Translations under genes and position numbers: made by a program
From: Alistipes sp. dk3624
Lineage (GTDB): Bacteria > Bacteroidota > Bacteroidia > Bacteroidales > Rikenellaceae
Direction: 5' to 3'
DNA: 64,000 nt
Assembly (NCBI RefSeq): GCF_009557455.1
Contig: NZ_CP045651.1
Location: 62,001 to 126,000 of the forward strand
The notes under the pieces: generated by a model
Databases searched by the model: none
What the model saw: the letters and a program-made list of their open reading frames with translations, nothing else
Told to the model about the DNA's origin: nothing
Part shown: one piece after another, positions 60,417 to 64,000 of the stretch
Position numbering within the stretch: the stretch's first letter is position 1
Layout: each line of letters begins with the position of its first letter

Positions 60417-62561
60417 ATGAAAAGAATGTTTTTCCCGGCCGTTCTGGCGGCGTTGTCCGTCGCGGTTTTTACGGCCCGTAGCGCGACGGCTGCCGACGGC
60501 AGTCTGACTCCGCATTTCAAGCAGAGCAGCTATGTCAACGAGTCGGTGACGCTCGAAAACAAGTATGTCACGATGAATTTTTTCAAACGGATCAAAGGCT
60601 GGGGCTGGGGTGAAATTCTGACGCCCGAAGGCAAGCTGATGGCCGTGATGGATCATCTGGGCGAACTGATGATCCGCGACCAGGACATCCCGATGCGTTT
60701 CGAGGCCGATTCGGTGTCCCGGGTCAGGACGGACGACGGCGAAAGCCTCGTATTCAACGTCAAATCGGTGGTCGTGCGCGAGATGTTGAAAGGCACTTCG
60801 TTCGACAACTGGATGCACTATCCGTACGGCGAGCCGGCCATTACCGGAACGGTGACGATTACCGTCGCTCCGGATTCTCCTTTCGTCAAACTGAAATACG
60901 ATCTGACGGCGACCGGTAATTACTACCTGCGCTACCTGCGCGGCCCGTGGCTGAAGGTGGGCGAATCGTCGTTCGGGACGAAGAAGGACGATGCGATCCT
61001 GCCGGGCGTGGACTGGGCGATCGGCGACGAGTGGACGAGCGGTTCTGACTTTTTCAAAGACCCGTGGGCGCTGCGCGTCGCCCCACACCCCAACAAGGTG
61101 TCTGTGCCGTTGATGGCGATCAGTTATGAGGGGGACGGTATCGGACTGGCATGGGACCCGAATGCGGTAGCGGCGCGTTGGTTCAACTACCGCACGCAGC
61201 ATCCGCAGCCGGTGTTCGCCTCGCCGAATTTCGTCGATCGGATGAATAACCAGTTGATGGGACTGATGATTCCGGACGCTTCGGTCGAAGGACACGAGAA
61301 CGAAATTTATTCGCAGATCGCGCCGGAACTGCGGATCGGCGAGAAGATCGAATTCGACGCCGAACTGTGGCTCAGCAAAGGGAACAGCGTCGACGTGGTA
61401 ACCGATTGGGTGAAACGCCACGGCCTGCCCGAACCTTCGGCTCCGAAATGGGATTACCGCAAGGCGCTCGATCTGATGGCCGGCGCTTATAATACGAACC
61501 TGTGGCACGAGGGGCATGGTTTCGGCGTGGTGCAGCGCTCGATCGACGAAGCCGGCCCGAACGTTCCGGGATTTTTGAGGCGTTACATGAACGAGAATAA
61601 AAAATCGCAGGTAGTTAAAGAATTGCAGGCCAAGATCGAATCGTTACAGCCCAAAGAAGTTCCCATGGTTAAGATCGAAACGCCCGAACAGAAGAAGGCC
61701 CGCCAAGTAAAACATGGGGACGAAATTCTGGCAATCCAGCGTGCCGACGGTTCGTTCGCTTTCGAACCGGACGGACGACACTACCGCAAGGACGATTTCA
61801 AGGTAGCGACCTCTTTCGTAGAGCCGATGGGACTCGACGGGGCTACGGCGCTCGACATTACGATTCTGCCGGCGATGGAACTGTTGCAAATCGGGAAGGA
61901 AACCGGCGAACAGCGTTTCCTGGACGCGGGTAAAAAGGCGATCGACTTCTGCATGTCGATGACGCGCCCCGAGGGCGGCGACTTCTGGGAAACCCCGTTG
62001 CATGCGGCCAACCTGTTCGCCGCGGGACATGCCGCCATCGCCAACTACAAGGCGTTCGAGCAGTTCGGCGATCCGAAATACAAGGAAAAAGCGGTTTACT
62101 GGATGCGTACGATCCTGCCTTTCACGCACCTGTGGGAGCCGGAGGAGATTCCGATGCTGTACAATACCAAACCGGTGCTCAGTTCGAGCGACTGGTACTT
62201 CGCCAACTGGGTGCGCGACCATGTGCAGTGGGAGGTGCTCGCCGTGTTCGCTCAGTCGATTGCCAACGGCATCCGCTGGGAGGAGGTCGATCCGGAGATC
62301 GACTGGATGAAGTTCCACCGCGGTATTACCAATGCGGCGATCCGTTGGATGAATGTGCATACCGACGACAACTGGCGTCCGCACAATATTCCGGAGACGT
62401 ACGACCGTTACAAAGAGGGTGCGTTCGACTATTGTTTCCCCGATACGCACAATGCGACGACGGGCAACTACGGCGGTATGTTTATTCCTCCTTCCGCTAT
62501 CGCGGACAACATCTACTACCTGTTGGACCGCGAAGCCGAGGCGGCAAAAGGTAAAAAGTAG
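60417..62561 (+). CDS. Secreted protein of unknown function with an alpha/alpha-barrel-like C-terminal domain
   Basis: 714 residues, signal peptide ending ATAA. I do not recognise the family. The N-terminal half (about 30-330) is beta-rich and resembles the sandwich domains that precede glycosidase barrels (VTLENKYVTMNFFKRIKGWGWGEILTPEGKLMAVMDHLGELMI). The C-terminal third (about 430-700) has the helical, Trp- and His-rich repeats of six-hairpin glycosidase-like toroids (DFWETPLHAANLFAAGHAAIANYKAFEQFGDPKY, WYFANWVRDHVQWEVLAVFAQS). It starts 17 bases after the GH99-like gene, in the same operon. A lyase or hydrolase acting on the same glycan is a reasonable guess. Confidence 0.7.
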   Translation: MKRMFFPAVLAALSVAVFTARSATAADGSLTPHFKQSSYVNESVTLENKYVTMNFFKRIKGWGWGEILTPEGKLMAVMDHLGELMIRDQDIPMRFEADSVSRVRTDDGESLVFNVKSVVVREMLKGTSFDNWMHYPYGEPAITGTVTITVAPDSPFVKLKYDLTATGNYYLRYLRGPWLKVGESSFGTKKDDAILPGVDWAIGDEWTSGSDFFKDPWALRVAPHPNKVSVPLMAISYEGDGIGLAWDPNAVAARWFNYRTQHPQPVFASPNFVDRMNNQLMGLMIPDASVEGHENEIYSQIAPELRIGEKIEFDAELWLSKGNSVDVVTDWVKRHGLPEPSAPKWDYRKALDLMAGAYNTNLWHEGHGFGVVQRSIDEAGPNVPGFLRRYMNENKKSQVVKELQAKIESLQPKEVPMVKIETPEQKKARQVKHGDEILAIQRADGSFAFEPDGRHYRKDDFKVATSFVEPMGLDGATALDITILPAMELLQIGKETGEQRFLDAGKKAIDFCMSMTRPEGGDFWETPLHAANLFAAGHAAIANYKAFEQFGDPKYKEKAVYWMRTILPFTHLWEPEEIPMLYNTKPVLSSSDWYFANWVRDHVQWEVLAVFAQSIANGIRWEEVDPEIDWMKFHRGITNAAIRWMNVHTDDNWRPHNIPETYDRYKEGAFDYCFPDTHNATTGNYGGMFIPPSAIADNIYYLLDREAEAAKGKK

Positions 62562-62580
62562 TTATTCGGAAAATTTCATT

Positions 62581-62617
62581 GCGGGAAGCCTGTTGAACGG
62601 CAGGCTCCCGCTTTTTT
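62581..62617 (+). terminator. Terminator before the GH92 gene
   Basis: GCGGGAAGCCTG pairs, with one bulged base, with CAGGCTCCCGC, followed by TTTTTTAA. It suggests that the GH92 gene is a separate unit or receives read-through only. Confidence 0.8.
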
Positions 62618-62630
62618 AATAAAATGCGAG

Positions 62631-64000
62631 ATGAATTATCGTAAAATCGTATCGGCTGTCGCCTTGCTGTGGTGTACGGCCGGGTTTGCCGCCGGATCGG
62701 AACCGGCTGCCTGCGTACGGCCGATGATGGGAACCGGGGCGGCCGGATGCGTCGTGCCGGTGGCGGCAGCTCCGTTTGGAATGGTGCAGTTGGGGCCGGA
62801 TACTTATTTCACCGCTTCCGGCTACCACTACGACCATCCGTTGATCTACGGTTTCAGCCACACCCATAAATCGGGCGGCGGCGGAACCGATTATCAGGAC
62901 ATCATGTTCTTTCCGGTTACGGATGCCGTATGGACGCAGCAGCAGGTTTGTCCCGACCGCGTCGGCAGCCGTTATTCGCACGAGCAGGAGTTTATCGAAC
63001 CGGGGTATTACCGGATCAGGCTCGATTCGGACGTGGATGCCGAACTGACGGCTACGGCTCGCTGCGGGATGCACCGCTACACGTATCCGGAAGGGGCGAT
63101 GCGGCAGTTGATCATCGACTTGAAACACGGCTGCGAGCATTCGACGACCATTTTCGCCGACGAAGATTTCGATACCGTCAAAATCTCGCGGCTGGAATGG
63201 GTCGACGACCGTACGGTGCGGGGATACCGGGTTTCGAACGGCTGGGCGCCGGAACAGCACGTCTATTTCTACGCCGAATTTTCAGAGCCGATCGTTTCGT
63301 GCCGTCTTTTCGATCATAAGCATTTTCGGGACGGCGTCCGTGAGTTGGAAGGTACCGACGTGCGGGCCGTGCTGCGTTTCGGAGGGAAGGCGGGAAAACC
63401 GGTCGTCGTCCGTGTGGGCATCTCCCCGGTCAGTATGGACGGCGCGCGGCAGAATCTGAGGGCCGAGATCAAAGGATGGAATTTCGATAAAGTCCGGAAA
63501 ACGACTTATCGGGACTGGAACGAAGCCCTGTCGGCTGTCCGGATCGCCGATGCCGATTCGCCGCAGAAGGAGGTGTTTTATACGAGTCTCTATTTCGCGA
63601 TGCTCTACCCGATGCTCTATTCCGATGTGACGGGCGAATACCGCAGTTCCGACTCGAAGGTATATAAGGGCGATTTCCGTTATTTCGCCGGCGTGCTGGG
63701 CCTTTGGGATACGTTCCGGGCGCAGAACCCGTTGATCGCGATTCTCAGGCCGGACGTGACCCGCGATCTGATGAAAACCTTGCTGGAGCACTACCGCCAC
63801 TGCGGTCAACTGCCGATCTGGACGCTGGCCGGCGTCGAGAACATGTGCATGATCGGTTATCACTCGATGCCGCTGGTTGCCGACGCTTATTGCAAAGGGA
63901 TTCGCGGTTACGATGCGGAAGCGCTTTACGAGGCGATGAAAGCGTCGGCCAACCGCGATACGTTCGGTTATTTTCTGAAAGCGTTCCGCGGGACGCGTTA
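62631..64000 (+). CDS. GH92-family alpha-mannosidase, 5' part (cut by window edge)
   Basis: 456 codons of an open frame that continues past the right edge. Signal peptide MNYRKIVSAVALLWCTAGFAA. GH92 marks are clear: MGTGAAGCVVPVAAAPFGMVQLGPDTYF, IYGFSHTHKSGGGGTDYQDIMFFPV, GVLGLWDTFRAQNPL and PIWTLAGVENMCMIGYHSMPLVADAYCKGI. GH92 enzymes are calcium-dependent exo-alpha-mannosidases used by gut Bacteroidota on N-glycans and mannans. About 300 C-terminal residues, including part of the active site, lie outside the window. Confidence 0.95.
   Translation, partial: MNYRKIVSAVALLWCTAGFAAGSEPAACVRPMMGTGAAGCVVPVAAAPFGMVQLGPDTYFTASGYHYDHPLIYGFSHTHKSGGGGTDYQDIMFFPVTDAVWTQQQVCPDRVGSRYSHEQEFIEPGYYRIRLDSDVDAELTATARCGMHRYTYPEGAMRQLIIDLKHGCEHSTTIFADEDFDTVKISRLEWVDDRTVRGYRVSNGWAPEQHVYFYAEFSEPIVSCRLFDHKHFRDGVRELEGTDVRAVLRFGGKAGKPVVVRVGISPVSMDGARQNLRAEIKGWNFDKVRKTTYRDWNEALSAVRIADADSPQKEVFYTSLYFAMLYPMLYSDVTGEYRSSDSKVYKGDFRYFAGVLGLWDTFRAQNPLIAILRPDVTRDLMKTLLEHYRHCGQLPIWTLAGVENMCMIGYHSMPLVADAYCKGIRGYDAEALYEAMKASANRDTFGYFLKAFRGTR

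Overview
The window is a GC-rich stretch of a Bacteroidota chromosome. Support for this includes the promoter style (-33 TTTG, about 19-20 bp spacer, -7 TAnnTTTG), SusCD-era families such as DUF4923, BF3164-like six-bladed propellers and GH92, the absence of clear Shine-Dalgarno sequences, a 1147-residue IleS, and FeoA fused to FeoB. The GC-rich base composition and the gene set fit Rikenellaceae, probably Alistipes; the genus is my inference.

Layout. 1-1747: the integrase end of an AT-rich integrated element that runs off the left edge and abuts the 3' end of a tRNA-Lys gene. 1.7-11.4 kb: housekeeping and small envelope genes (RNase HI, a DksA-like protein, IleS, an EamA exporter, META and beta-propeller lipoproteins, RidA, a pectate-lyase-like beta-helix lipoprotein). 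11.4-19 kb: a leftward block with a class A beta-lactamase, a NapH/NapG-like polyferredoxin fusion, an exported DUF362 protein, a TonB-dependent receptor, a decayed phosphoribosyltransferase, an ECF transporter S component and a cytoplasmic DUF362-ferredoxin. This is the most unusual cluster in the window. 19-26.9 kb: HdeD-like protein, PyrF, RF1, then a tightly overlapping operon joining futalosine menaquinone genes (mqnB, mqnD) to biotin genes (bioF, bioG, bioC), followed by convergent RNase P RNA.

27-46 kb is mostly core: a metallophosphoesterase, QueA, a YgiQ-type radical SAM protein, DnaB, YifB, a short ComEC, a THUMP-like methyltransferase, NhaC, a YihY protein with a winged-helix tail, DUF2520, KdsC-like phosphatase, XerD diverging from PrmA, an OMP barrel, a YhiM-family protein and a DUF2059 protein. 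46.5-53 kb: TolC-MacA-MacB efflux genes followed by a LytS/LytTR two-component pair. 53-56 kb: a TSCPD protein and the ferrous iron module (FeoA-FeoB fusion plus a 59-residue Cys-rich membrane protein). 56.3 kb to the right edge: a glycan-degradation cluster (DUF5722, GH99/GH71-like, an alpha/alpha-barrel protein of unknown function, and a GH92 alpha-mannosidase cut by the window edge), preceded by a striking palindrome and direct repeats.

No CRISPR array, IS element or rRNA gene was seen. Large open frames antisense to many genes are by-products of GC-rich codon use and are not annotated.
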